From Pictodentalium vernedei (lineage: Eukaryota; Mollusca; Scaphopoda; Dentaliida; Dentaliidae): DNA of 64,000 nucleotides. The notes beneath the pieces are model-generated. The model saw only the letters and a list, made by a program, of their open reading frames with translations. It ran no database searches and was not told the DNA's origin. The stretch covers positions 149,221,340 through 149,285,339 of the forward strand of contig CM062296.1 of the NCBI GenBank assembly GCA_031216915.1, in the 5' to 3' direction. This document shows positions 44,867 to 55,439 of this stretch, one piece after another. Position 1 is the first letter of the stretch; each line of letters opens with the position of its first letter. A program made the position numbers and the translations under genes.

Positions 44867-45279
44867 AAATGCGGACAGAATATTGAATTGTAAAGATTTT
44901 ATTGTAAAGAAACAAGGGGTATACAAAGGGTAATTCTCAGTATTCTTCACACTTTTTGGATGCCAAGAAGACAAAACTGATCTTTGCAAGAGAATACAGA
45001 AGATAAAGAGACGCTTTGAAGATCACAGTGGGACAGAGAGTGAAAGGGAAGATATCAGTAGAGAAAGAGAGAGAAAAACGCAAATATTAGAGAAGGGAAG
45101 GGGGTTACATAGAATCCACCCTCAGATGCAAAGAACATCAAGAAAATTTCATTCAGAATCCCAAATATATAGGAAAACAAGCAAGCATCCCAAGTTTCAA
45201 AGCGACCGTATTGTAGTTCACCATTCAGAGAATGCAAAAAGAACTATTTTATGATCCGATTGCTTGGAAACAGTTTTCT

Positions 45280-46390
45280 TTTGCAAGCTCTGAAGGGTGA
45301 ATTTATGAATGGATTGGTTTGAAATTTGATGTGCTTATTTTGAGAGACGTTTAGATGAGAACTATGGATTTTCTTCTATTTCCGTCAACAAATGTTGCTC
45401 TTAGCAACGACCTTCTACATTGCCGTTTTGTCTGTCGACAATTTTCATTGAAACACCGCGCAGTTCTCGTTTATAATTCGGTCGCTTTGAAACTTGGAAT
45501 GCTTGCTTGGGGCGCCCTCTAGATGTGAGCTTTGATTTTCTTTCATTTATCTCGAAACACGTTGCCGAATGTTACCGTTAGGAATGACCTTTGAACTCAT
45601 TGCGTTTTTGCAACCACATTTCTTGTGGCAAACGCTTCATGGTGAATGTATGGAGGGATCAGTTGGAAACTTGGTTTGCATATTTGGGGTAAACACTAGA
45701 CGTGAGCTCTCGATTTTCTTCCATTTCCATCCATCAAAACTTTGCCGTCAGTAATAACCTTTACGATCAGCACAGTTGTGCATCAACACATTTCTTTGGC
45801 GTGCCCTACAGGGCACATTTATGAATGGATTGCTTTGAAACTTGGTTGACGTTCATCAAGAAACTGTGGCTGTAGTAACGGCCTTTGAACGTGATGCATT
45901 TGTGCCTCATCATATTCATTTGGCATGCTATATAGGGCACATTTACGAATAGATTACTTTGAAACTTGGTATGCGTTTTCCGTGTGACCTCTAGATGGAA
46001 GCTACTGATTTTCTGTCATTGCCATGAAAACAACGTTGTCGTTAGCAACAACCTGTGAAATTGGTGCATTTGAGCAGGTACGTACCACTTTTGTACTCCC
46101 TGCAGGGCATATGTATTCCATCAAAAAAGATAAAAAGCATTGCTCCTACCAAAAACCTTCAAACGTAGTACATATGTGTATTAACATTTCCCTTTGGCAC
46201 AACTCAGAGGGCGCATTCATTGTCGGGTTATTTTAAAACTTGGTATGCTTATTCAGGGTGACCAGGATAGGAGCTATCAATCTTCTTTTCATTTCTGTCA
46301 AAAACTGTTGCTGTTAGCAACAACCTTTGAATTTAGTGCATTTGTACATTCAACATTCTTCTTTGACATTTGAAAAGGTATGGACTGCTC
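45280..46390. repeat. Decayed satellite, ~170-bp monomers, about six copies
   Basis: The phrase TTTGAAACTTGGTATGCTT and variants occurs at about 45318, 45486, 45663, 45836, 45959 and 46233. Each is followed by 'ctctagatgtgagct', 'gattttcttycatttc', 'gttgcygttagcaacaacctttga', 'gtgcatttg' and 'tttggca...gggcacatttatgaatgg' in constant order. Spacings are about 168, 177, 173, 123 and 274, so the basic unit is near 170 bp with deletions or insertions in two monomers. No coding content. Confidence 0.65.
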
Positions 46391-46879
46391 TCTCGTTGTT
46401 CACACACGATGCTGTTATGTAGAAGGTTCACCAAAAAACATTGGAACTAATTATCTTGAATTTTGCCATTTCACTTAAAACTTACCAAGTTCAAGTTTGT
46501 AAAGTTGAGCTACAGTGTCTGTGCCACTTTCATTTCGAACCCTGAGTGATTTCTACTTATCGATCAAGCCTAATAATGTCCAATAGAGAACATACAGGCT
46601 TTTGTGACCAGATCTTTCCCCCAATCTGAACAAAAACCCATTTAACATTCTGCATCTCCGCATTATTTAAGTCATGAATAGTTCCTTCGGGGATTCCTAT
46701 AATTTTAATTCTATAATAATGACACACTCATCTCCGAATGGGACCAATGGCGAGAAAATTGAATATTCTGCTTTTTGACGTACAAAGCGGCTGGACAATA
46801 TGTCCCACATCGCTTCCTGTCGCTTGAAAACTCTGTCTCAGACTGTTATAACAGTACCATCCATGGACAGTCAGGTCTA

Positions 46880-47020
46880 ACAAAAGTTCTGGGAATAGCT
46901 TTTCAAATTCAAAGTTATAACTATATCCAAGCCAGGGTGATTCACAGACACTCTCATGTGGTCATTTCCTCCACCATACATTCGTTTATAATCTCTGCTA
47001 ACATGCTGTCAAATACTTTG
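46880..47020 (-). pseudogene. Fragment of a second Polinton PolB N-terminal region
   Basis: Plus-strand sequence here is about 80 percent identical by eye to 38024-38115 inside the Polinton PolB relic (shared words ATATCCA.GCCAGG.TGAT and TCATGTGGTCA). The minus strand reads DHMRVSVNHPGLDIVI, matching SDHIRASVHHPGW in PolB at 38100. This suggests a separate, older PolB relic. Only this block is clear. Confidence 0.4.
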
Positions 47021-47127
47021 ACAACGAGTCGCCATGTTTTTAAGTTAAAGCTACGCAACTAACGCTTCAATACATGGAAAATGTATAGGAAAGGAAAACG
47101 TTCATATTTTCCGACTTTCTTTCCTCT

Positions 47128-47640
47128 TTGCTAACGTTAACCAACTTCAAATTGAAGAACCCACTCATTTTGGAACTTCGTGAGAAGGTGAATACTCTCA
47201 TGTCTGATCACTATGATATCCTGTTTTGCTGGTTACGTGGACATGCTGGTATCTCCAACAACAGCAAAGTAGACGGTGCAGCGAAACGTGCTTGCTTTAA
47301 ACAGGTCTGCCGCTGATTTTAGAATTCCTTTCAGTAATTCTAAACCACATATCAATTACATCAAGTCTATGTGGCAGGCGGATGGGGCGACAGATAACAA
47401 GATCCGCCGTTATCCTTCTAGTAACCTTTATATAAACAAGCTCGTAATTCTGACACGGTGCTATATTGGTCATATACGACTTGAGAGAGTGATGAGAGTT
47501 GAACAGATCATTCATGTAAAGATTACAGTTGTGATGCCTTCTGAATCTGTGCTTTCAGTCGTGGAGGAAAGTGATACATGTACCTGAAGAATCTGAATGA
47601 ACATTTTCTGGCTGAAGAGCCATTAGAATATTTAACTGAC
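47128..47640 (+). mobile_element. I-clade-like LINE fragment with RNase H
   Basis: The 47128-47316 frame reads NPLILELREKVNTLMSDHYD and FCWLRGHAGISNNSKVDGAAK, the C-terminal half of a ribonuclease H domain (GHxGIxxNxxxDxxAK). The next frame (47276-47587) has FRIPFSNSKPHINYIKSMW and LVILTRCYIGHIRLE, the 'LTRCxIGH' block that ends I/Nimb-type LINEs. One frameshift near 47310; the cysteine knuckle after it is destroyed. Confidence 0.65.
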
Positions 47641-48064
47641 TAGATTTGTAGTGTTGGCATAAAGCAGATGTCGACAAAATAATTATGGTATCGTCAGTTA
47701 ACCTAGAATCGTGTTGCATTTTATGATAGCGGTGAGTTACATGCATGTGTGAGTTTATAGGGAAGCATTGCACTGACTTTAATCATGTTGGAGGGCAGTA
47801 GTTTACTGTAAGATCTCCAAGAGATCTATTTTATCATACGAACCTACACACAATTCTATCATTTCTGAAAGCAATCAACGTTTTTTAATAAATTTTAAGA
47901 ATTGTGTTTATTCCTATAAACTAGACTCTTCAAGTCTTAAATCTTCAGCTTGAGACTAGAATCACTATGCATTACTCTACAATCCACTCCCGTCTTTGAC
48001 ATTCTCTTGTAATTATTTCGTATCTTTAATCAATCATTTTACTTCGTAATAGACAATAGCGTGT

Positions 48065-48128
48065 TTTACAATCGACCGTTTTCTTGCCGCGACAAAACCT
48101 TAGCTTCTGATGTGGCGTTAAGCGTTAA

Positions 48129-48187
<59 letters not shown>
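48065..48187 (+). mobile_element. 3' fragment of the SINE family, plus orientation
   Basis: The words 'ttagcttctgatgtggcgttaagcgttaataaataaata' (in parts) are the reverse complement of the head of the tail region at 48510-48530, followed by (AATA)n at 48135-48187. It is a 5'-truncated SINE facing the next copy, which lies on the opposite strand. Confidence 0.5.
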
Positions 48188-48188
<1 letters not shown>

Positions 48189-48461
48189 ACTTACAGATCG
48201 TGCGGAGCGTTTCGCCTGAACCACTGCTAATGGATGGCAGAAGGTACAAAAGGAGAGTTCTAATCCACAAACTTTTTTTGAATTAGAAATTTTTCGAGTA
48301 TGATTTTCCCGTACAGGACTTAGGTTTGAGTTCACGAAACTATTGTGGGAAGTGACACCTCGACGTATCATACGTGGAAAGCCATGGGGCGTCACATACA
48401 AGCAAATACGTTTTGCAAGAAAACATTGCAAAAGTCGATTTTGATTTGATATATTCATTTT

Positions 48462-48464
<3 letters not shown>

Positions 48465-48508
<44 letters not shown>

Positions 48509-48877
48509 TCTATGTTTAACGACACTTTAACAGCCAAGGTCATATCGCGTCGGTGACAGCCTTACGGGTGGAGGAAGCCGGAGTACCCGGAGAGAACCAC
48601 CGCACAACGAGGAACAGCTGCCAGCTCCCCAACCTCGTAACTCCGAACTGCTGCACAGGAAAGTTTACATTGGCTGAAGACGTGCAGTACGCCTTAGCAT
48701 ACGGTGTCATCTTCCTCCAAGTGGACAATCGGGGTTAAGTGCCTTGCCCAAGGACACAATGTGGGAGTCCGTATAGATCGCTCACACGGTCAACCATCCA
48801 AGGACTGACCTGGCGCGACGTTGCTTAAGTTCGGTGATCAGAAGAGAACCGGTTACTGCAAAGCCACCGCGCCCCAT
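48465..48877 (-). mobile_element. SINE with 5S rRNA-like head
   Basis: On the minus strand the element starts at 48877 with GGGGCGCGGTGGCTTTGCAG. It then has TGATCACCGAACTTAAGCAA and CGTCGCGCCAGGTCAGTCCT followed by TGGATGGTTGACCG (48845-48781). This reproduces the internal promoter half of 5S rRNA (A box, intermediate element and C box). The body ('gtgcagtacgccttagca', 'gagaaccaccg', 'ggaggaagccggagtaccc') matches the other SINEs here, and it ends in (TAAA)n at 48465-48510. Possible flanking duplications (TTTGATTTGAT... left, TTTGACTTGAT... right) are diverged. It is not a 5S gene: the 5' half of 5S is missing. Confidence 0.75.
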
Positions 48878-48931
48878 TTGACTTGATGCATTTACATTTT
48901 TTTCGCATCCGCAAGAGTAAACCGCTCTCCA

Positions 48932-49130
48932 AGAGATCCATCGAGGAAACTATAGTCGAAATCTTAGAGTTGGAACTCGATCATTTCGAACCGTCAAAAG
49001 TTTAGTGAGATTTTGTAAAAACAAAATTATCGCAAATTACAACTTTTGGCACCCGCTAGAGATCCGTCGAGGAAACTATAGTCGAAATCTTAGATTCGGA
49101 ACTCGGTCTTTTTCGAATCGTCCCGGCGAT
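48932..49130. repeat. Two-copy tandem repeat, period 126
   Basis: AGAGATCCRTCGAGGAAACT and TATAGTCGAAATCTTAGA occur at 48932 and again at 49058, each followed by GGAACTCG(A/G)TC and TTCGAA.CGTC. No coding content is apparent. Confidence 0.6.
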
Positions 49131-49233
49131 TTTGAAAACAAAAACGCAGCGGTTTAAAACAATGGTCCTCGAGACGACACTAATGCAAATCGTTCAGTAT
49201 GTCTTAAAAATGATCACCCAACTGGGTTTTAAA

Positions 49234-50757
49234 TATACTGAGTCAAAAATGAAAGTATAATATAAACAAATGTGAAAGAATGGCATAAAGGAGAAATATA
49301 ATAGTTCTAGTGTTGCATCTTTGTAGACAAGAAGACGTGCAAAGTGTTTAATGACATGTTGTTGTTATCCACTCAGCCGTATACAATTCTGCTACGGATT
49401 TCAAAATAGCACGTGCTAACCGAGAATGTCAAATTGAATGTATGACCTACGCTTTTCTTTGTGTTATGTTGTGCTAGAGAGCCTGTGTTATTGAGAAAAC
49501 ACGCTAGTTTTTGTCTTGCGACATTTTAAAAAAAATGCCAAGATTAACCGAAAATCAGAGGTTGCGTGCCATTGGTATGCAAGAGGCTGGATACCTCCAG
49601 GTGATCTCGCTGTTGAGTTCGGAGTCACTGTGGGCACTATTTACCGTCTCATTGGAAGTTATAGAACCACTGGATCAACTACCGACCGACCGCGTTCAGG
49701 TTGACCAAGAGTTACGACCCCTTTTAAGACCGACACATCAGGACGTCTCACTTGCGGGATCGCTTCCTTCCGTCGACGAGTACACAGCAATTACTCCTGG
49801 TAGAACTAACAATAGAATCAGTGCACAAACTGTCCGCAACAGACTCGCTGAACACGGCATCCACAGTAGGCGTCCATATCACGGACCAATCCTTACCCAA
49901 CGTTATCGTACCGTCAAAATGGAATGGGTGCGTCAGCGTGTTCGCGGGACTCGGCAGCGTTGAACCACTTGTCTTTTAATTTTAAGTGATGAATCACGAT
50001 TTTGTCTACGGCGCGCTGGTGGTAGGGCAAGAGAGTATCGCCGACGAGGAGAACGGTTTACTGGTGCTTGCGTGCGGGAATCCGACCGTTTCCGTGGGGG
50101 TAGTGTAATGGTTTGGGCTGGAATTTCCTTGCACCATCGAACTCAATTGATCTTCACCGATGGTAATCTGAATGGATAGCGATATAGGGACGAAATTCTT
50201 AACGCTGTTGTTGTCCCGTTGTTCAACGCTAACGTCGGATTGCCGTTATTCTAGCAAGACAATGATCGATGTCACGTGGCGCGTATCTGTCGTGACTTTC
50301 TTGAGAAGTAGAGCATCGAACTTATTCCCTGGCCTCACTTTCACTAGATTTGTCGCCAGTCAAGCATCTTTGGGATAAACTGGACCGTCGGGTTCGACTT
50401 CATGATCTTCAGACGTTAGGCGATTTACGTAATGTTCTAAGGCAGGGGTGAAACGCAATACCACAGGGTGACATCCAGAGACTTATCAGGTCCATGCGCC
50501 GTCTATGTCCTGCCATCCAAGAGGCAAACAGCGGACATACACACTATTGACTGCATGTGTGAACTTTTCATTTCACCCTATGTCTGAATTGTGACGTCCT
50601 GACGAGACGCTGGCAACAGTAAGAACATGAAATTATGCAAATTCATACAGCTAGACTCAAAATGTAAATTTACAATAATTTGTTTGGGATTAAAGTCGAT
50701 AATACTAAAACAATTGCTCCTCAAAGTTTATTATACTTTCTTTTTTGACTCAGTATA
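49234..50757 (+). mobile_element. Tc1/mariner-like transposon, 1,524 bp
   Basis: The terminal inverted repeat TATACTGAGTCAAAAATGAA at 49234 pairs with its complement ending at 50757, with one mismatch over about 28 bp (the motif continues GAAAGTATAATA). TA dinucleotides lie at both boundaries. It encodes a plus-strand transposase relic. Length and termini fit Tc1. Confidence 0.8.
49535..50548 (+). pseudogene. Tc1-like transposase, frameshifted
   Basis: ATG 49535 opens PRLTENQRLRAIGMQEAG, then a frameshift moves the helix-turn-helix into DLAVEFGVTVGTIYRLIGSY (49516-49704 frame). RISAQTVRNRLAEHGIHSRR is back in frame. Further on are LSDESRFCLRRAGGRAREYR (first catalytic Asp kept), GGSVMVWAGISL and QDNDRCHVARICRDFL (second Asp kept); the third acidic site is destroyed by frameshift near 50350. 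At least four frame breaks. About 338 codons originally. Confidence 0.75.
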
Positions 50758-50859
50758 TGAAAGGAGTCGAATAAAAAGTTTTAATAAGTTTGAATAATAT
50801 GAAACAAAAAAAAGATAATATTAAAACAATGATTATCAGACAAATATTCGTAGTCGCGA

Positions 50860-52200
50860 CACTGGACGAGTGAGATCGGGAGTCCATTTTTAAGAGACTC
50901 AATTTTGATCCTAGCACCATGGATTACATCGAGCTGAAACGGATGGGACGGGACGAAATGAAATTCAATGCGGAAAGGCGTTTTGTGAATAGTAAGCTCG
51001 TGAGGTACGAGTGCATGCTGCAGGCTATGAGGACGCATCGGGGTTGATTCGCATTCTGTGCGAGACTTTCGCGAATGCTACGTAGTTGATGATGGATGGT
51101 TTCGTGATGGCTGGATTCGCGGGATTCGATTTCACCACTTCTACCCGCGATTTCGATTTGGAAATCTGCGATTGATAGTCTTAACGGGGGGGGGGGGGGG
51201 GGGGGGAGGGTTGAACACGCCAGGAAAATGTTCTAGTCCGTCGGGGCTAATCAGACGCCTTTTCGGATAGATTGGAATTTGCGTATGATAGAGAACTTCG
51301 CACTTCTTCGGACGCTATGATCGAATATTCACAAAATATGACAGCGAAGGAGTTCACGAATACGTTTACGAAGAAGAAATTGCTTCGCCTCATTGTTTAA
51401 ATATTAATTATATATTTTTCACATTTGATAATGGAAAAAAATATTCCATGAATTAGAGGAATACATATTTAAGAAACTTCTCAACGACAACAAAAGTAGT
51501 GATCCACAAAGTAGTCATCGTAGATCGCCTTTGGCATTTTAAAACTAGATGGCGCAAACAGGTCGAGTTCTACTTGTTTTCATAAAAGAAAAAATATCGG
51601 AGACAAATTTATATATCTATAAGAAACAAAAATCAAATTTTAGAAAATAAATTATTATATATAATTGGTTTTCATTCATAGAAAAAACCCCAGAAGATTT
51701 GTATATATATATAGAAAGCAATAAAACAGTTTCAAAAAAATAGTTGTATTAAAAAAATAAAAATTATTAAAATATTTTGTTTTGAATAGACAAAGTAATT
51801 CCACCAATCTCTGGAGAAGCTGGTTTGAAATTGAAAAGAATCATTCTGTACAAGAAATTTAATAGTAAAGTTTTTGAATTGCAGGCAACTACATGGTCAC
51901 ATCGAATTGACAAACGTGGAGATGAATGGTTTAGATAACAAGTACGAACAGTGTTCCATGTCACTGAAATTGATAAAGGAGGAGGTCGAAATATTTCGCG
52001 ATTATGAAGACGAATTACGCTCGATCTCGAAGAAAGAAGACAGAAAATTCGAGGACTCCAACTTGTCATTGGTCTGCGGTTGATTTATATATCCTAAAAT
52101 CGGTAACGACCTCGTGAACGAACTTAGTGTGGAAGCGTTGAAAAACGTTCGCGAACTTACAGAGGTGAACATAATCATTGAGAGTTCATACATATAGTGA
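50860..52200 (+). other. Coding-like relics of unknown origin, plus strand
   Basis: Three short coding-looking stretches lie on the plus strand. 50915-51043 reads MDYIELKRMGRDEMKFNAER and RRFVNSKLVRYECMLQAMR (overlapping by two residues). 51270-51400 reads DRLEFAYDRELRTSSDAMIE. 51874-52200 reads NGLDNKYEQCSMSLKLIKEE, FRDYEDELRSISKKEDRKFE and, after a TGA, YPKIGNDLVNELSVEALKN. The last is helical and charged (coiled-coil-like) and is preceded by TTTTTGAATTGCAG, which resembles a 3' splice site. These may be exons of a dead host gene or an unrecognised element gene. A poly-G run of 21 lies at 51186-51206. Confidence 0.3.
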
Positions 52201-52404
52201 CTGTATGTATGGTAATAACAGATCTGGTTCTTTAAGGGAAACAAATTGATCGGAAGTGGCAGTGTTGAAATAGAAAAAAAAAATTAGGAATCCTTAATTT
52301 TTCTTTTTTTAAATTCTTTTATTCATTTTTTATCATTTTTTTCTTATTTTTTATTCATTTTTCTCAATTTTTGTTCAATTCTTATGTTTTTTTTTTTGTT
52401 GTAC

Positions 52405-52725
52405 GACGGACATTTTAATTCAATCCGATTGGAATGATGACACCCTATGAAAAATCACTAGTGCAAATGCTTATTCTGATCGAGTTACATCCTGATCTGA
52501 TTGTCCAACATGCTACTTTTGATACGCTCGCTCTGTCAGCTCACGCCGAACACGTACATTGTATCCGGTGGGATTCATGTTCGGCTTTTCTCAGTTCGTC
52601 CACTTGGTGATATTTTGATCTGAAGTCTGCTGCATCGTCGCACATCCTTGCATAGTAATTCTCATCAAAAGAGGCGTCGTAATCTATGACTGGATATCTT
52701 GTCTCATTGAGTATCATGTGCATGT
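52405..52725 (-). pseudogene. Major capsid-like C-terminal remnant, copy B
   Basis: ILNETRYPVIDYDASFDENY and DDAADFRSKYHQVDELR (52541 ORF, C-terminal part) match the capsid-like gene of copy A in the frame read at 350-220. After a frameshift near 52545 the sequence continues with a recognisable SER.KSSMLDNQIRM and, near 52440, a RV.SFQSD block before an AT-rich end. Only the last third of the gene is present; it is fused to integrase sequence at about 52720. Confidence 0.65.
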
Positions 52726-53074
52726 GTATAAGGTTTAACCTTTTTTCAAAATGTTTCTTCCATTTATGAATTGTGACTCGATCGCCCACAGCAAATTTGG
52801 GTGGTTTTCGTTTGGTGCTCATCCGGCTGGGATAGAGGTTTGCATAGACTTTATTTTCATTTCGCGGATCGCTTGCTACTACTAGTGCCATCTTGATGGA
52901 ATGGTGACAAGTGTTGTAGTCATCGACCAGATCTTCTGGAGCGTCCAGGTATGTCTTGGTGAAATTAGCCGTGAAATAGTTAAAGATCCTCTCTTTCGTG
53001 GCGTTCATGGTCCTGTTCAATCGCTCAGCCACGCTGGTTATGTTGTCGTTCTCGGTGGAATAGATGTCGATCAA
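52541..53074 (-). CDS. Chimeric ORF: integrase middle/C-terminus joined to capsid C-terminus
   Basis: This open 177-aa frame begins with integrase sequence (YSTENDNITSVAERLNRTMN, YLDAPEDLVDDYN, KPPKFAVGDRVTIHKWKKHF) and switches at about residue 112-118 to capsid-like sequence (ILNETRYPVIDYDASFDENY). The copy C genes show these are normally two separate genes in the order integrase then capsid, so a deletion of about 1 kb joined them in frame. The integrase catalytic glutamate (VAERLNRT) is present, but the Asp-containing region is absent. It is probably an accident of decay; whether it is expressed is unknown. Confidence 0.75.
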   Translation of the reverse strand: MIDIYSTENDNITSVAERLNRTMNATKERIFNYFTANFTKTYLDAPEDLVDDYNTCHHSIKMALVVASDPRNENKVYANLYPSRMSTKRKPPKFAVGDRVTIHKWKKHFEKRLNLIHMHMILNETRYPVIDYDASFDENYYARMCDDAADFRSKYHQVDELRKAEHESHRIQCTCSA

Positions 53075-53102
53075 TCCAATTTATTTTCTTCTGTGATGTG
53101 TG

Positions 53103-53275
53103 GAAAAGAATAATACATCTTGGGATTCACGTGCCATTTCGTGTCTCTTCTGTTTTTCCAACTGTAATGACGGATCGCATTTCGTAGTGAAACAAGTTTT
53201 ATCGTCGCTGACCAGGATCTGAAAGAAATCTTTTGTGGCTGTATTCTCAACACTTTTCTATCATTTCCTGTTGAT
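53103..53275 (-). pseudogene. Minor capsid N-terminal remnant, copy B
   Basis: In the frame opening VENTATKDFFQILVSDDKTC, followed by FTTKCDPSLQLEKQKRHEMA, the sequence matches copy A (VENTAAEQSFQIIVSHDTTR at 6336 onwards). It stops abruptly at about 53103, where integrase sequence begins. So a second deletion removed the rest of the minor capsid, all genes between it and the integrase, and the integrase N-terminus. Confidence 0.65.
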
Positions 53276-53369
53276 GAATCATTTTTTTTTGTTTAATTTC
53301 ATTTTTGTTTCATTATAGATTATTATAAATTGTTTTCTCCTTTTTTTCATTTATAGCATTTCTTTTCCC

Positions 53370-53888
53370 TGCGGGGTTACTTTGGAATATAAAACACCTG
53401 GAAACATTTCCGATATTTTCCAGGATTTTTTGTCTACTGGTTAGATCGATGACTACGAAGTTGAACAGCTCATCGTCCCACACGTCTTGCAAAAGCTTAT
53501 GAATTTCTCTTTGCTCATGCTGTTAGTCACATGATCGTTGTATATGTGATTCAGATTCTTGAGATTTTGACGAAACAAGCACAAGAAATTTGCGTTCTCT
53601 CTTATGGGTTGTCTGGGTAATCTGAAATAATTTCATGATATACAGAAGCAATCCACGTTGCTGTGGCGGCCACGGACGTCGTCATCTTCACAGTGATTCT
53701 GTTTCTGAAACAACAAGTCGTCAAAACTTCTGACATTTTTGTCGTACGAATCCAGTTCTATGGGATCGGGTACATCCCTCGCACTCTCGTAAAACTGAGC
53801 TTCGACCTTCGACTTGCTTTTGAGTTGTTTTGATACCAGCGGTGAGACCGACTTCTTATTCTGCACTTCGTCTCTGTGATTGATGATT
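53370..53888 (-). pseudogene. Packaging ATPase C-terminal part, copy B
   Basis: The ORF 54109-53633 enters ATPase sequence at 53888 and reads VEAQFYESARDVPDPIELDS, NVRSFDDLLFQKQNHCEDDD and RGRHSNVDCFCIS. The Walker B acids (FDD) are intact here, unlike copy A. After a stop at 53633 the frame continues LPRQPIRENANFLCLFRQNL and HIYNDHVTNSMSKEKF to about 53440, then decays. The N-terminal part is displaced to 56376-56640 by the 2,475-bp insertion. Confidence 0.7.
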
Positions 53889-53894
53889 CTCATT
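53889..53894. repeat. Left 6-bp target duplication (CTCATT)
   Basis: CTCATT here and CTCGTT at 56370-56375 flank the insertion; five of six bases agree. A 6-bp duplication is the length made by Polinton-type integrases. Confidence 0.55.
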
Positions 53895-54344
53895 AGTAGT
53901 ATACATGTTGATTTCACACATATATAGCCGGGCCCCGGACCCCTTTCTGAGCATGCGTGTGACGTCATTGTCATGTGATGCACATGTGCGGCGGCCACCG
54001 TGGATGTTGGGCGCATGCGCATGACGTAATAATCACGTGATGCACATTTCTGGCCGCAGTTTTGGATGTTGTGCGCATGCGCGGCAGCTATTTTTGATTT
54101 TGTGCGCATGCGTCGCCGCCATATTGGATGTTACGCTCATGCGTCGACGCCATCTTGAATGATGTACGCATGCGTCGCCGTTATCTTGAATACTGTGAAC
54201 ATGCGTTGCCGTCATCTTGGATAAGGTGCGCATACATCGCCGCCATTTTGGCCGACGTAACATATACATGCGCGATTAATTATTTTTGTTAGTAACACAA
54301 TGCATTATGGTATATAAAGAGTCATTTCGTTCTGTCGTGACCAA
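53895..54344 (+). repeat. Left terminal inverted repeat with 31-bp minisatellite
   Basis: After the first ~40 bases come roughly ten degenerate units on the pattern 'GCGCATGCGTCGCCGCCATCTTGGAT...' (53945-54275). Then GTAACACAATGCATTATGG and TATATAAAG (54311-54319) follow, ending GTCGTGACCAA. Each unit holds a GCGCATGCGC-like palindrome and a GCCATCTTGG-like word. Confidence 0.7.
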
Positions 54345-55439
54345 AAAAATACCCCCGCCATCCCTTTCCTCCCAACATTTCTACCTTAATGGCAATGATC
54401 CACGGAACCATTGGCAGCGGGACAGTATTCGTGTATTGTGGTATTTATTTATATGGTGAAATGAACGACTGCCCAAACTTGAGTCTGTCTGAATATATAG
54501 TCCTAGATGGCGAATGTGACTTTAAACACCAATACGATGGAGATTGTGTCCGTTGATCTTCTAAAAGATTTCGATGAAATTAGCGAGACAAGTAACACCG
54601 TGAATCTTCGACGATTATTGAAACATGCGTTTCAATATTTTGTATCTGGCGTGAAATATTATACATGTACGCTCAAAACAGTAAAAGGTGTGGGGGTAAT
54701 AAAAAGTTTTGTCAATAGATTATACATGTACGATCGAAACAGTGTTTATAGATAGAAAATGAAATGAAACGCAGCGTGAATTATCTCGTCGAACCTGCGA
54801 GGGTAATAAAACAACTCGCAGAATTCTTGTCAATAAAAATACACTTCAATGGGGTACTTGACTAACAGTTTGCGAAGAATGGTGTGACTTAGATAGCGAA
54901 ACCTGCCTGTAATAACGGCAATGTCAACAGGTACCCGGTATTCAAGCATCTCGACAATAAACATATACTCCAACGAGGTACTCGACTAACGGATAAATAT
55001 ATTCTTGATGACCTATTGCCCACTTTAGCAGGAATATTACTTCCTCGAGAAACTGATAACGATCAGCGCGTATTCAATAAAATGAATAAGTCATATCTTG
55101 TTTTGCGAAATTGCTGAACCCTCGTCAATTCTATAAAAAAAAGTCGAACCGACAGCCGTCCGGTGTTTTGTTTGGGGCTCCGCAACTCCGATACTTTAAT
55201 ATACTTCGAATGAAATAACTAAATAAGAACCCCCTCCCACATAATGATTATGCTAGAAACCTCGAGTTTTATAATTTCAAAGATAGCACCCCCAACCAAC
55301 GGAGATTGGAGACCTTCTCCAATCCCCCACCCCTATCACCCATCTAAATACCAGACTTTTGTCAGCCTATATTAAATGTTCATTTTTCGATGTGTAGAAT
55401 ACACCATCCGTCTAACGGGAGGCCTCGCTATAAGTACGA

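Noticed and set aside
48781..48845. A 5S rRNA gene
   Set aside because: Only the internal-promoter half is present and it continues into a SINE body.
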